From positions 992,001 to 1,056,000 of the forward strand of contig CAVZTF010000003.1 of the NCBI GenBank assembly GCA_963778185.1: 64,000 nt of DNA, given 5' to 3'. The notes under the pieces were generated by a model. It had not been told where the DNA came from, made no database searches, and saw nothing but the letters and a program-made list of their open reading frames with translations. Both the position numbers and the translations under genes were made by a program. This stretch comes from RPQJ01 sp963778185 (lineage in GTDB: Bacteria > Pseudomonadota > Gammaproteobacteria > Steroidobacterales > Steroidobacteraceae). Positions 29,261 to 38,700 of the stretch are shown piece by piece. Positions within the stretch are counted from its first letter, which is position 1, and every line of letters begins with the position of its first letter.

Positions 29261-30427
29261 CTGGGATCTCCTCCCGGCGCGGCGCCCGAGGGCACGCGCG
29301 CGGGTATCTCGGGCAGGAACGTTTCGTCGGTGAGCGCCTGCAGGAAGTCGACCAGCCGGTCGAGTTCCTCGTCGGACAGGCGTGGCTCGGTGATGTGCCA
29401 GTGCAGGTAGAGCGTCTGGTCCGCGGGCACGGCATGGCCGCGTCCCTTGTTGTAGAACCCGACCGCCTCGCGCAGCGTCGCGAACGTCCCCGAGTGCATG
29501 TAGGGCGCGGTCCGCGCGATGTTGCGCAGGGTGGGAACCTTGAAGCCGCCGCGCAGCTTCGCCTCGTGGAAGGTCGCCTCGGCACCCACGTCGAACGGCC
29601 GCCCCGGGGGCTCGGGCACGCCGATCACCGCGATCTGCTGGTTGGTAAAGAGCGGCGGTGTGTGGCATTCGGCGCAGCGCGCGACGAACGAGCGGAATAC
29701 GTTCAGTCCCTCGATCTCGCGCTCGTTGAGCGCGGCGTCGTGCCCGTGGACATAGCGGTCATAGCGGCTGTTGAGCGAGACCAGCGAGGTCTGGAACGCC
29801 GCGAGCGCCACGTAGACCTGTTCGAGCGCGATGGGCAGCGCGGGGTGCCCGGGGAAGGCCTCGCGGAACAGGCGACGGTAGGTCGCGTTGCCGTTCAGGC
29901 TGGCGAGCAGGCGTTCCGGCGTGTTGCCCATCTCGATCGGAGAGTAGAGCGGCCCCTGCGCCTGTGCCTCCAGCGAGTTCGCGCGCGCATCCCAGAAGAA
30001 GCGCTGCAGGAAGGCCACGTTCCAGAGCGTCGGCGTCGCGCGCCGCGCATCCGCGCCGTGGATACCGAATCGAGCGCGGCTGCCCGTCGGAGAGTCCGCG
30101 ATCCGGTCGATGGCAACTTGCGCAGGACAGCGTCCCGTCGCCTGACAGCACGGGATCGAAGAAGAGATACCGGCCGAGGTCGATCTGCCCGGGCGTGAAT
30201 CCGTCGCGATGCGGCGGGAGAGCCGTGCGTGTGCCGCCGACGCCGCGGCCCTGCAGCGAGTCGTAGAACTGGTAGCGGTCGCGCAGCTCGCAGGCGCCGG
30301 CGGCGGTCTTCTCGAAGCTGGGCGGGCAACGCGCGCTCAACTCGAACCGCGCCGTCGCAGGCACGGTGGCGCTCGCGCCAGTAGCGAGTGACGCCAGCAC
30401 GGCGAGCACGTTCCGTCGCAGGCTCAT
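29257..30427 (-). pseudogene. MauG/cytochrome c peroxidase-like dihaem protein, interrupted by a frameshift
   Basis: The N-terminal part (signal peptide, then LGRYLFFDPVLSGDGTLSCASCHRPDRGLSDG) is read in one frame from ATG 30427. The C-terminal part (TPTLWNVAFLQRFFWDAR, then CAECHTPPLF and LRGGFKVPTLRNIARTAPYMHSG) continues in another. Dropping the single C complementary to base 30067 joins the two as QPRSIGIHGADARRATPTLWN, giving a normal dihaem protein of about 389 residues with both CxxCH sites. Everything outside the shift is intact, so this is either a recent mutation, a sequencing/assembly error or programmed shifting. The intact protein would reduce H2O2 or oxidise an organic substrate in the periplasm. 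It lies 16 bases after the c4 gene. Confidence 0.85.
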
Positions 30428-30443
30428 GCGCACCGCGGAGCGA

Positions 30444-31076
30444 TCACTTGGCGGCGCCCTGCGCGTGGATGAACGCGACCACGTCGTCGAGGTCCTGCTC
30501 GGTCGCCAGCACGTTCGCCATCAGGCTCATCTGGCGACCGTAACGATCCTCGGCATGCGCGCCGCGGACGCCCTCGCGAAAATTTCGATGCTGCCGCTTC
30601 AGGTAAGCCGCATCGAGTCCGGCCAGCCTGGGGGCGGAGAGCGCCGCATTGCCCTCCGCCTTGCCGCCATGACACGCGCCGCACTTGCCGTGGTAGAGGT
30701 TGTTGCCGTTGCGCAGGTCTGCGCCGGGGGACGGCTTGACGGTCGTCTTCGGCAGCCCGGCAAGATGCCCGGCGACGGCAGCGACGGCCGCCTCGTCGCC
30801 CAGCACCGCGACTGCGGCGCGCATCTGCTTCCCCGGAAGGTCGCGCTCATGCGCGCCGCGCTGGCCTGCGCGGAAGTTGCGCAGCTGGCGCTGCAGGTAC
30901 GCCGCCTGCTGTCCGGCGAGCGCAGGCGCATTCAGCGCCGGGTTGCCCTCAGCGAACCTGCCGTGGCAGGCGGCGCAGGTCGCATAGAGTTGCGGACCGG
31001 TTGCCGCCATGCCCGCGCCGCACGCGAGGGGCGCGCACGCGGCGAGCAGCCGCCGCAGCCATGGGCCCGGTTTCAT
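30444..31076 (-). CDS. Dihaem cytochrome c (c4-like)
   Basis: 210 residues with a signal peptide and two homologous class I cytochrome domains. Haem sites are C34-AA-C37-H38 and CGACH in the second half, and each domain repeats the pattern GN-ALxAPxLAG, AYLxRQxRNFR and GxRGAHxxD, as in cytochrome c4 / c553-type carriers. It shuttles electrons in the periplasm, here probably between the PQQ dehydrogenase or peroxidase-like partner and the terminal oxidase. GGGGGA stands seven bases before the ATG. It is the first gene behind the candidate TetR-controlled promoter. Confidence 0.92.
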   Translation of the reverse strand: MKPGPWLRRLLAACAPLACGAGMAATGPQLYATCAACHGRFAEGNPALNAPALAGQQAAYLQRQLRNFRAGQRGAHERDLPGKQMRAAVAVLGDEAAVAAVAGHLAGLPKTTVKPSPGADLRNGNNLYHGKCGACHGGKAEGNAALSAPRLAGLDAAYLKRQHRNFREGVRGAHAEDRYGRQMSLMANVLATEQDLDDVVAFIHAQGAAK

Positions 31077-31131
31077 CGACGATCCCCCGCCAGCCGGCAG
31101 GTTTGCCCTGCCACGCCGTCATTCCTGGAAG

Positions 31132-31167
31132 TGGTACGTTTGTACCATCCCGACTCGATCCAGTAAA
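31132..31167 (-). promoter_or_regulatory. Candidate promoter with TetR-type operator for the cytochrome/TonB operon
   Basis: On the minus strand TTTACT (31167-31162), 17 bases, then TACAAA (31144-31139) form a -35/-10 pair. A perfect inverted repeat, TGGTAC-GTTT-GTACCA on the plus strand (31132-31147), covers the -10, so a bound dimer would block RNA polymerase. It lies between the TetR gene and the c4 gene. The expected transcript starts near 31132, about 55 bases before the c4 ATG. Confidence 0.6.
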
Positions 31168-31184
31168 CCGCGTCCGACGCCGGG

Positions 31185-31883
31185 TCACCCCACCCGGGCC
31201 GTCGACGACAGGACTCGACGGAGGTAACTGGCGATCACGCGCCGGACCGTCTCGATTGCGGCCTCGCCCTCGTCGGCGAGCAGTGCCCCCTTCTCGAGTC
31301 CGAGCAGGAGGCTGTAGGAAATCTGCGCGTCGATGCCGGGCTGCGGCGCACCGAGAGCCGCGTGAAACTCCTCGAGGAACCGCAGGTCTTCCGACTGCCG
31401 CTGCCGCACGACGGGGCGCAGCCTGGGCAGGCGTGCGGCCTCGTGCAGGAACGCGAATTCGAGCACGCGGTCCGGACGGTGCCGCGTCACCTGATCGACC
31501 ACGTACGCCGCCGCCACGTCCGCCAGTTGTCCGACGAGCGTCTCGGGCGCGGTGCCGTTGCCCTGTGCGCGCTGGACGACCGCGAGCGCCGCGGCCTGGA
31601 ACTCGCGCGTCTGCTCCTGTGCCGCGCGCGACCAATGCAGGAACGACTCGGTCATGAGGTCCTCGAGGTCGCGGAAATAGTAGGTGGTGGATGCCAGCGG
31701 CACGCCAGCTTCGGTCGCCACCGTGCGGTGACTGACGGCGCGCAGGCCATCGCGCCGCAGGATACGCAAGGTCGCCTCGAGGATTTCCAGGCGGCGTTGC
31801 CGGCCGCTCGGGCGCAACTCGGCCGTCGGTCGTCCGCTCACCTGAGTACGTTCCAGCCGCCCGCGGTCAGTTGTTCTTCGCAC
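31185..31883 (-). CDS. TetR-family transcriptional regulator
   Basis: Up to 232 residues. The helix-turn-helix is LRAVSHRTVATEAGVPLASTTYYFRDLEDL, the standard TetR N-terminal pattern, followed by an all-helical ligand domain. The GTG at 31883 overlaps the end of the lipoprotein cytochrome gene by 17 bases; a second GTG at 31841 is equally possible, since neither has a strong ribosome site. It is co-directional with, and directly upstream of, the cytochrome/beta-helix/TonB genes and of the palindrome at 31132-31147, so it most likely represses that operon in response to the operon's substrate. That regulatory link is inference. Confidence 0.88.
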   Translation of the reverse strand: MRRTTDRGRLERTQVSGRPTAELRPSGRQRRLEILEATLRILRRDGLRAVSHRTVATEAGVPLASTTYYFRDLEDLMTESFLHWSRAAQEQTREFQAAALAVVQRAQGNGTAPETLVGQLADVAAAYVVDQVTRHRPDRVLEFAFLHEAARLPRLRPVVRQRQSEDLRFLEEFHAALGAPQPGIDAQISYSLLLGLEKGALLADEGEAAIETVRRVIASYLRRVLSSTARVG

Positions 31884-32253
31884 CCTGCTCGACCCAGCGG
31901 CGGATCGTCTTGATCTCGTCGTCCGTCATCGGGTTCTGGCCGCCGTGCGGCATCTTGATCGACGGATCGACGCGGCCTTCGATCAGCATCACCAGCACGC
32001 TGGTGAGCGGGTCGCCGGGCAGCACGACCGGGCCGTAGCGCGTGCCCTTCATGAGCGAGTCGTAACCCTCGAGGTCGAAGCCGCTGGCCACGTAGCCGGC
32101 CGCGCCGGGCGCGTGGCAGGACGTGCAGTGCTTCGCGAGGATCGGTGCGACGTCGGCCTTGTAGCTCGCCTCCGCCGGCTTGCGCGCGCACCCGGACAGG
32201 GCGAGCAGCGATGCAGCCGCGACGGGCACCAGGAATATCAGCTGCTTGTTCAT
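31867..32253 (-). CDS. Small lipoprotein cytochrome c
   Basis: 128 residues from ATG 32253 (GGGGGAA seven bases upstream). The lipobox LALSGC marks a lipid-anchored protein. One haem site, CTSCH, follows DVAPILAKHC, and the PHGGQNPMTDDEIKTIRRWVEQGA ending with a Met ligand candidate is the pattern of the short planctomycete-type/c6-like cytochrome domain. It probably holds an electron-transfer haem at the outer edge of the periplasm. It overlaps the TetR gene and lies 73 bases after the AlkB-like gene on the same strand. Confidence 0.87.
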   Translation of the reverse strand: MNKQLIFLVPVAAASLLALSGCARKPAEASYKADVAPILAKHCTSCHAPGAAGYVASGFDLEGYDSLMKGTRYGPVVLPGDPLTSVLVMLIEGRVDPSIKMPHGGQNPMTDDEIKTIRRWVEQGAKNN

Positions 32254-32326
32254 CTTAGTTCCCCCGTGGTGCAAGGTGCCCGTGACGCTGTGCCGGCTCC
32301 CGCCGAACGGCAATCCGATCTTCTAC

Positions 32327-32950
32327 CTAAACCCTCGCAGACCGCACCTGCCGGAACGTGAGGTTGATGCGTTCCCCGACCGGACGAGCGGTCTTGGGCA
32401 CCGCATGCACCCAGTGGCGCTGGGTCTGCCCGGCCATCAGCAGCAGGCTGCCATGCTCCAGCGCGAGGTCGAGCTTCAAGTCCTTGCGGCGCCGGTGACG
32501 CAGGCAGAACCGGCGCGTTGCGCCGAGCGACACCGAGGCGATCACGGGCGCGGGGCCCAACTCGGGCTCGTCGTCCGAGTGCCATCCCATTCCGTCGCGA
32601 CCGTCGCGGTACAGGTTGAGAAGGACGGCGTTGAACGCCATGCCTGACAGATTGAGCACGCGGTGGCGGACGCGCTCGAGGGCCTCCGTCCAGGGCAGCG
32701 GCTCGTGCAGGGTTCCCGAGTAGGCGTAGCAAGCCCCAGGATCGCCATGCCAGGCGACGAGGCGCGGCACGGTACGCGGCGCACCGAAAATCATTATCTT
32801 TTCCTGCTGCCACTCGATCGAGTGCCGCAGCTCCTCGAAAAGCACCGCGGCCTCGGCGGCCTCCCAGGCCGACGGCCACAACCTGGCCTCACCGTCGGGA
32901 AGCGCAAGATCGACCGAAGCGTCGGCCAGTGAAAGTCCCGATGCCTGCAT
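32327..32950 (-). CDS. AlkB-family 2-oxoglutarate/Fe(II) dioxygenase
   Basis: 207 residues from ATG 32950; the frame is open further upstream without support. The core is WHSDDE (HxD iron ligands), a distal histidine in RHWVHAVP, and ERINLTFR with the 2-oxoglutarate-binding arginines. The YAYSGTLHEPLPWTEAL segment before the core is typical of the ALKBH2/3-like bacterial subgroup. These enzymes remove alkyl groups from damaged bases in DNA or RNA. No ada or alkylation-repair partner is adjacent, and the gap to the downstream lipoprotein cytochrome gives no sign of functional connection. Confidence 0.9.
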   Translation of the reverse strand: MQASGLSLADASVDLALPDGEARLWPSAWEAAEAAVLFEELRHSIEWQQEKIMIFGAPRTVPRLVAWHGDPGACYAYSGTLHEPLPWTEALERVRHRVLNLSGMAFNAVLLNLYRDGRDGMGWHSDDEPELGPAPVIASVSLGATRRFCLRHRRRKDLKLDLALEHGSLLLMAGQTQRHWVHAVPKTARPVGERINLTFRQVRSARV

Positions 32951-33020
32951 GGACGCACAGCCTAGCGCGGGCAGCGCCCGCGGCGCACAATGATGCAATG
33001 CAGCATCAGTGGAGCCGGCC

Positions 33021-34004
33021 ATGCCCAGCTTCCAGGCTCGCTTGACCAACGCCGTCCTGCGCCTGGCCGTCAGGCGCGCCTGGCGACCCGGGCTCGACAT
33101 TCCGGAAGTGCGCGCGCGTGCCGCGCGAGCCGACGCCCGCATCGCGCGCGGCGCCCCGCCGGTCGCGACGGAAGAGATCGTCGCAAGCGGCGTGCCCGCC
33201 ACCTGGTTCGGCGAACCGGCGCTCGCGGCCCGCGGCACCATCCTTTACCTGCACGGCGGAGCCTGGGTCATGCACCTGCCGGGCGCCTACCGGCGCCTCG
33301 TGACCTCGCTGTCGGCCCAGACCGGAATGCGCGTGCTCATGCCGGATTACCGGCTGGCCCCGGAGCATCCGTTTCCGGCCGGCATCGACGACTGCTACGC
33401 CGTCTACACCTGGTTGCTGGAGCAGGGCCATGCCGACCGGCCGCTGTTCCTGGCCGGGGATTCGGCGGGCGGCAGCCTTACGCTCGTGACGCTCATGCGC
33501 GCGCGGGACGGGATGCTGCATTTGCCCAACGGCGCCGTCATGCTCTCGCCCTCGACGGACCTCACCGGATCCGGCCCGTCGACGAAGTACAACGGCGACG
33601 TCGACCCGATGTTCTCGCCCGCCGCGTTCGAGTTGCTGCCCGACAAGTACTGCCCCGGACAGGACGTCGGCAACCCGCGCCTGTCGCCATTGTTCGGGAC
33701 CTGGGACGGCCTGCCGCCGCTGCTCTTCCACGCGGGATCGACCGAGATGCTGCTCGACGATTCGGTCCGCGCGCACGACCGCGCACGACAGGCCGGAGTG
33801 GATGCCTCGATCGAGGTGTTCGTCGAACTGCCACACGTGTTCCAGGTCTTCCCGTGGCTGCCGGAAGCGCGCCTCGCAGTGCGCTCGATCGCCGGGTTCA
33901 TCACGAGTCACGCGCAGCGCGCCGAGCACCCGTCGCCGCAGGTGGGCACGAGTCTGTCCGCCATCGCCGCCCAGGGACAGCCGGGGATACGCGAAGGCGC
34001 CTGA
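33021..34004 (+). CDS. Alpha/beta hydrolase, hormone-sensitive-lipase (HSL) family
   Basis: 327 residues from ATG 33021, with GTGGAG six bases upstream (the GTG itself is an alternative start). The HSL signature is complete: YLHGGAWV oxyanion loop, DYRLAPEHPFPAGIDD, nucleophile serine in GDSAGGS, aspartate in the STEMLLDDS region and histidine in LPHVFQVF. Family IV esterases hydrolyse short- to medium-chain esters. It is convergent with a second HSL-family gene seven bases beyond its stop. No signal peptide, so it is probably cytoplasmic. Confidence 0.92.
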   Translation: MPSFQARLTNAVLRLAVRRAWRPGLDIPEVRARAARADARIARGAPPVATEEIVASGVPATWFGEPALAARGTILYLHGGAWVMHLPGAYRRLVTSLSAQTGMRVLMPDYRLAPEHPFPAGIDDCYAVYTWLLEQGHADRPLFLAGDSAGGSLTLVTLMRARDGMLHLPNGAVMLSPSTDLTGSGPSTKYNGDVDPMFSPAAFELLPDKYCPGQDVGNPRLSPLFGTWDGLPPLLFHAGSTEMLLDDSVRAHDRARQAGVDASIEVFVELPHVFQVFPWLPEARLAVRSIAGFITSHAQRAEHPSPQVGTSLSAIAAQGQPGIREGA

Positions 34005-34011
34005 GCCGCGG

Positions 34012-34938
34012 TCAATCGGCGACGAAGGCGGCCGCTGCGTCGAGCGCGCGATCGGCATCGCGCAAGAGGCCGGCATGCATCTGGAAAACGTGCCAGCGCT
34101 GTGGATAGATACGCAGCGTCGACGGCACGCCGGACGCCTCGAGCAGGACGTGCAATCGCTCCGCATCCGGCAGCAACAGCTCGTCGGTGCCCACCTGGAT
34201 CAGCGTGCGGGGGAGTCCTCCGAGTTCGGCGAAGAGCGGGGACGCCTGCGGTTCGCGCGCGTTGCGACCCGCAAGATAGAAGCCCGCACACTCCGCCAGC
34301 CACGACGGCGTGAGCAACGCCTCGCCGGGCGGCACCTCGCCTCGTCGTTCATCTGCGAGATCGACCCAGGGGGAGAACAACACCAGAGCCGACGGCTGCG
34401 GCAGCCCCAGGTCGCGAAGCCTCAGGGCGGCAGCGACGCACAGCCCGCCGCCGGCGGAATCGCCCGCGAGGGCCACGCCGGCCGGTTCGCCGCCGTCGCC
34501 GAGCAGGGCCGCATACGCCGCCACCGCGTCGTCCACGGCCGCGGGAAACGGATGCTCCGGAGCGAGCCGATAGTCGGCCGCGAACACCCGCATGCGGCAG
34601 CGCAACGCAAGCTGGGCCGTGATTGCGCGATGCGTGCCGGGCGATCCGACGCAGTACGCACCCCCGTGCAGGTAGAGCACCGCGCGGCTCGCCGCCTCAC
34701 CCGATTTCGCAATCGCCCATTCGCCGGACACTCCGCCGACCTGTCCCTGCGTAAACCGCACGCCGCGAGGAACAAGCGTGGTGCGCGCCACCGCCGCGAG
34801 CCGGCGGCGCTGCTGCTCGACCGGCCGGCCCGCCTGGAACACGGGCCTCAGCAACAGCGCGAGCGCGCCTCGCAGCGCGCCGGCGACCACGCGCTGCGCA
34901 ACCGAGTCGCCGGCGCCTGCAAGGGAACCTTGGGACAT
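34012..34938 (-). CDS. Alpha/beta hydrolase, HSL family (second copy)
   Basis: About 308 residues from ATG 34938 (frame open to 34983, start uncertain). It has the same fold and signature as its convergent neighbour: YLHGGAYCVGSPG, DYRLAPEHPFPAAVDDA, GDSAGGG, aspartate in GTDELLLPD and histidine in RWHVFQMHAG. The two are clearly paralogues but diverged outside the motifs, so they likely handle different esters. The N-terminal 60 residues (ALRGALALLLRPVFQAG) are partly hydrophobic and may contact the membrane. Confidence 0.9.
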   Translation of the reverse strand: MSQGSLAGAGDSVAQRVVAGALRGALALLLRPVFQAGRPVEQQRRRLAAVARTTLVPRGVRFTQGQVGGVSGEWAIAKSGEAASRAVLYLHGGAYCVGSPGTHRAITAQLALRCRMRVFAADYRLAPEHPFPAAVDDAVAAYAALLGDGGEPAGVALAGDSAGGGLCVAAALRLRDLGLPQPSALVLFSPWVDLADERRGEVPPGEALLTPSWLAECAGFYLAGRNAREPQASPLFAELGGLPRTLIQVGTDELLLPDAERLHVLLEASGVPSTLRIYPQRWHVFQMHAGLLRDADRALDAAAAFVAD

Positions 34939-34990
34939 GCGCTTCAGCTCGCACGCGCTGGCATTCGATCGATCGGACCGCAACGACAGC

Positions 34991-35401
34991 TTATTGGTTG
35001 CCGAGGATTTCGATCCGTGCCCGGGCGAGACCCCGACTCATCATGCCGAGGGCGGACGCCGCAGCCTGCGAGAGGTCCGCGATGCGGCTGCCGACGAACG
35101 GACCGCGGTCGTTGACGCGCACGACCACGCTGCGGCCATTGCGGAGGTTCGTGACCCTGACCCGGGTGCCGAACGGCAGGGTCGGGTGAGCCATGGTCAT
35201 CGCGCCCGCGTCGAACAGTTCGCCGCTGGCAGTCGGCCGGTCGTGGAACCGGGCTCCGTACCAGGACACCATGCCCTCCTGCACCCGGGCCTGCGCCGCA
35301 CCGAACGGCAAGGCCAGGGCCAGGACAGCCAGCACCATGAAGCCGCGGCGGCGCTTGCGGCCGGCAGTCTGGCTCCGGGATCTGGCGTACTCGATCGGCA
35401 T
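34991..35401 (-). CDS. rlpA: RlpA-like double-psi beta-barrel protein
   Basis: 136 residues if started at ATG 35401; an internal ATG at 35338 at the signal-peptide core, or an upstream start, cannot be excluded. A hydrophobic segment (VLAVLALALPFGAAQA) serves as signal peptide. The mature domain reads EGMVSWYGARFHDRPTASGE, MAHPTLPFGTRVRVTNLRNG and VVRVNDRGPFVGSR, the RlpA DPBB core with its catalytic aspartate in NDRGPF. RlpA cleaves denuded glycan strands at the septum. The SPOR domain of long RlpA proteins is missing, so this is the short form. Confidence 0.88.
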   Translation of the reverse strand: MPIEYARSRSQTAGRKRRRGFMVLAVLALALPFGAAQARVQEGMVSWYGARFHDRPTASGELFDAGAMTMAHPTLPFGTRVRVTNLRNGRSVVVRVNDRGPFVGSRIADLSQAAASALGMMSRGLARARIEILGNQ

Positions 35402-35766
35402 TTGCGGGGGTCTCGGTCGCGGGCGGGGCGGGGGTCGCACCGGTCCACAGACCGGGCGCGGGGGTGTCAAGTTCCGGCGGGAGTCTAGCAGAGCCCCCAG
35501 CCACCGCCCGGAATGATCACTCAAATACAATCAAAATCAGTGACTTATGTCCAATCCGGCCATCGCCTCCGCCGCGCCGGGGGTCCCCCCGGCAAGTGCC
35601 TGAATCGTCGCGTTTTGTTGCACTGCATTGACGCCGGGAAGCCCTCATGTCATAGAGGCATGGATTCCACGATTCTGACACCCATGCGGGGGGCTCCGGC
35701 TCGTACAGCCGCGGCTTCACCGTGCCCCTGAGCGACGATTCCAGACCGGCAGGCAGGCCCGAACCG
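35402..35766. other. 365-base intergenic region between rlpA and gltB
   Basis: No gene or RNA is recognised here. It contains an AT-rich island (about 35511-35553), conspicuous in this GC-rich DNA, with a TACAAT hexamer at 35526-35531 that could be a -10 but has no matching -35. TCACT (35518-35522) and AGTGA (35539-35543) form inverted arms 16-17 bases apart around it. A better promoter candidate lies at 35628-35656. The region most likely holds the promoters of the divergent rlpA and gltBD genes. Confidence 0.6.
35628..35656 (+). promoter_or_regulatory. Candidate gltB promoter
   Basis: TTGACG (35628-35633), a 17-base spacer and CATAGA (35651-35656). The -35 matches consensus at five of six bases, the -10 at three of six. 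It would give a leader of roughly 100 bases before the gltB start at 35767. No clear Lrp or NtrC site was recognised. Confidence 0.35.
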
Positions 35767-38700
35767 ATGAGCACCACTGAGCGCAGCGCCACCACGCGCC
35801 CCGGCAAGCAGGGTCTCTACGACCCGCAGTTCGAGCACGACGCCTGCGGCGTCGGCTTCGTGGTCGACATCAAGGGGCGCAAGTCCCACCGCATCCTCGA
35901 GCAGGCCATCCAGGTCCTGAAGAACCTCGACCACCGGGGTGCCTGTGGCTGCGAGGTCAACACGGGCGACGGCGCGGGCGTGCTGCTGCAGATGCCCCAC
36001 GCCTTCAACGAGGAGACCTGCCGCAAGGCCCGCATCCCGCTGCCCGCCCCCGGCGAGTACGGCAGCGGCATCGTCTTCCTGCCCCGCAACCCCACTGTGC
36101 GGCGGCAGGTGGAGCAGAAGTTCGAGCAGGTGGTGCAGTCCGAGGGTCAGCACGTCATCGGCTGGCGCACGGTGCCCACCTCGAACGGCATGCTCGGCGA
36201 GACCGCGCGGTCCTGCGAACCCTTCATGCGGCAGGTGTTCATCCGCCGCGACGCCTCGATCGCCGACGAACTCGCCTTCGAGCGCAAGCTCTACGTGATC
36301 CGCAAGCGCGCCTACAACGAGATCCGCACCTCGACGCTGCCGGGCGCCGAGTCCTGGTACGTGGTGAGCCTCTCCTGCCGCACGTTCGTCTACAAGGGCA
36401 TGCTGCTCACGACCCAGCTCGACCAGTACTTCACGGACCTGCACAACCCGGCTGTCGAAACGGCGCTGGCGCTGGTGCACTCGCGCTTCAGCACCAACAC
36501 CTTCCCGAGCTGGGACCGCGCCCACCCGTACCGCTACATCGCCCACAACGGCGAGATCAACACGGTGCGCGGCAACTCGAACTGGATGCACGCACGCGAG
36601 GCCCGCTTCGAGGCGGAACTGTTCGGCGAGGACATCGCCAAGGTGAGCCCGATCATCAACCCGAACGGCAGCGACTCCGGCATGCTCGACAACACGCTCG
36701 AGCTGCTCTACCTCTCGGGCCGCTCGCTGCCGCACGCGATGATGATGATGATCCCCGAGCCCTGGTCGGGCCACGAGGGCATGGACGACGCCAAGCGCGC
36801 CTTCTACCAGTACCACTCGAGCCTGATGGAGCCCTGGGACGGCCCGGCCTCCATCGCCTTCACGGACGGCCGGCAGATCGGCGCCGTGCTGGACCGCAAC
36901 GGCCTCAGGCCGTCGCGCTACTACGTCACGAGGGACGACCTGGTGATCATGGCCTCCGAGGCCGGCGTGCTCGACGTGCCGCCCGAGGACGTCGTGCAGA
37001 AGGGCCGCCTGCAGCCGGGACGCATGTTCCTGGTGGACACCGAGCAGGGCCGCATCATCGACGACGAGGAAATCAAGCGGACAATCTCGGCGCAGCGCCC
37101 GTACCGCGAGTGGCTCGACGAGTACCAGATCCACATCGACGACCTGCCGGTGGCCCCCGAGGTCCCGGCGCCCGATCCGGACACGCTGCTGCAGCGCCAG
37201 GTCGCGTTCGGCTACACCTACGAGGACGAGCGCATCGTGCTCGCGCCGATGGCGCGCGACGGCGTCGAGGCCGTGGGCTCGATGGGCAACGACGCGGCGC
37301 TCGCCGTGCTGTCGAACAAGCCGCGGCTGCTCTACGACTACTTCAAGCAGCTGTTCGCGCAGGTGACGAACCCGCCGATCGACTGCATCCGCGAGGAGCT
37401 GATCACCTCGGCGGAGACGCGCCTCGGCTCCGAGGGCAACCTGCTGAACCCGCAGCCCTCCGACTGCCGTCGCCTCGAGATCAAGTGGCCGATCCTCACC
37501 AACGAGGAATTCGCCAAGATCCGCCGCATGGACCTCCCGGGGCTCCGCGTCGGCGTGCTGCCGATCCTGTTCCGCGTGACGCGCGGCGAGAAGGGCCTCG
37601 TCAAGTCGATGGAGGAGCTGCGGCTCATGGCCCGGCGCCTCATCGAGGAGGAAGAAGTCAACGTCATCGTGCTGAGCGACCGCGGCGTGAACAAGGAGTT
37701 CGCGCCCATCCCGTCGCTGATGGCGGTGGCGGGGCTGCACCATTACCTGATCCGCGAGGGCCTGCGCACGCGCGTGAGCCTGGTGCTCGAGACCGGCGAA
37801 GCGCGCGAGGTGCACCACTTCTCGCTGCTGATCGGCTACGGCGTGAGCGCCATCAATCCCTACGTGGCCTTCGAGACGATCGACCGCATGATCGACTCGG
37901 GCCTGCTCACGGGCGTCGACTACAAGGCGGCTTGCAGGAACTTCGTGAAGGCCGCGTCCAAGGGCGTCATCAAGGTTGCCTCCAAGATGGGCATCTCCTC
38001 GCTGCAGAGCTACCGCGGCGCGCAGGTGTTCGAGGCGCTCGGCCTGCGCCAGGACGTGATCGACGAGTACTTCAGCTGGACCCCGTCGCGCGTCGGCGGC
38101 ATCGGCACGGACGTGATCGCGCAGGAAGTACTGATGCGCCACCAGGCGGCGTTCCCCGAGCGCCCGCTCGAGCGCCATGCGCTGCCTGCGGGCGGCCAGT
38201 ACCAGTGGCGCTCCGAAGGTGAGACGCACCTCTTCAACCCGGAGTCGATCCACCGACTGCAGAAGGCGGTGCGCACCGGCAGCTACCCGGCGTTCAAGGC
38301 CTACTCGAAGCTGGTGAACGACCAGGCGACGAACCTCTGCACGCTGCGCGGGCTGCTCCAGTTCAAGACCGGGGATGCGATCCCGCTCGAGGACGTCGAG
38401 CCCGCCGAGGACATCCTGAAGCGCTTCAAGACCGGCGCGATGTCCTACGGCTCGATCAGCAAGGAGGCCCACGAGACCCTCGCGATCGCGATGAACCGCA
38501 TCGGCGGCAAGAGCAACACCGGCGAGGGCGGCGAGGACCCCGAGCGCTTCGTGCCGCTGCCGAACGGCGACTCGAGGAACTCCGCGATCAAGCAGGTGGC
38601 CTCGGGGCGCTTCGGCGTGACGAGCGAGTACCTGGTGAGCGCGAAGGAGCTGCAGATCAAGATGGCACAGGGCGCCAAGCCCGGTGAGGGTGGTCAGCTG

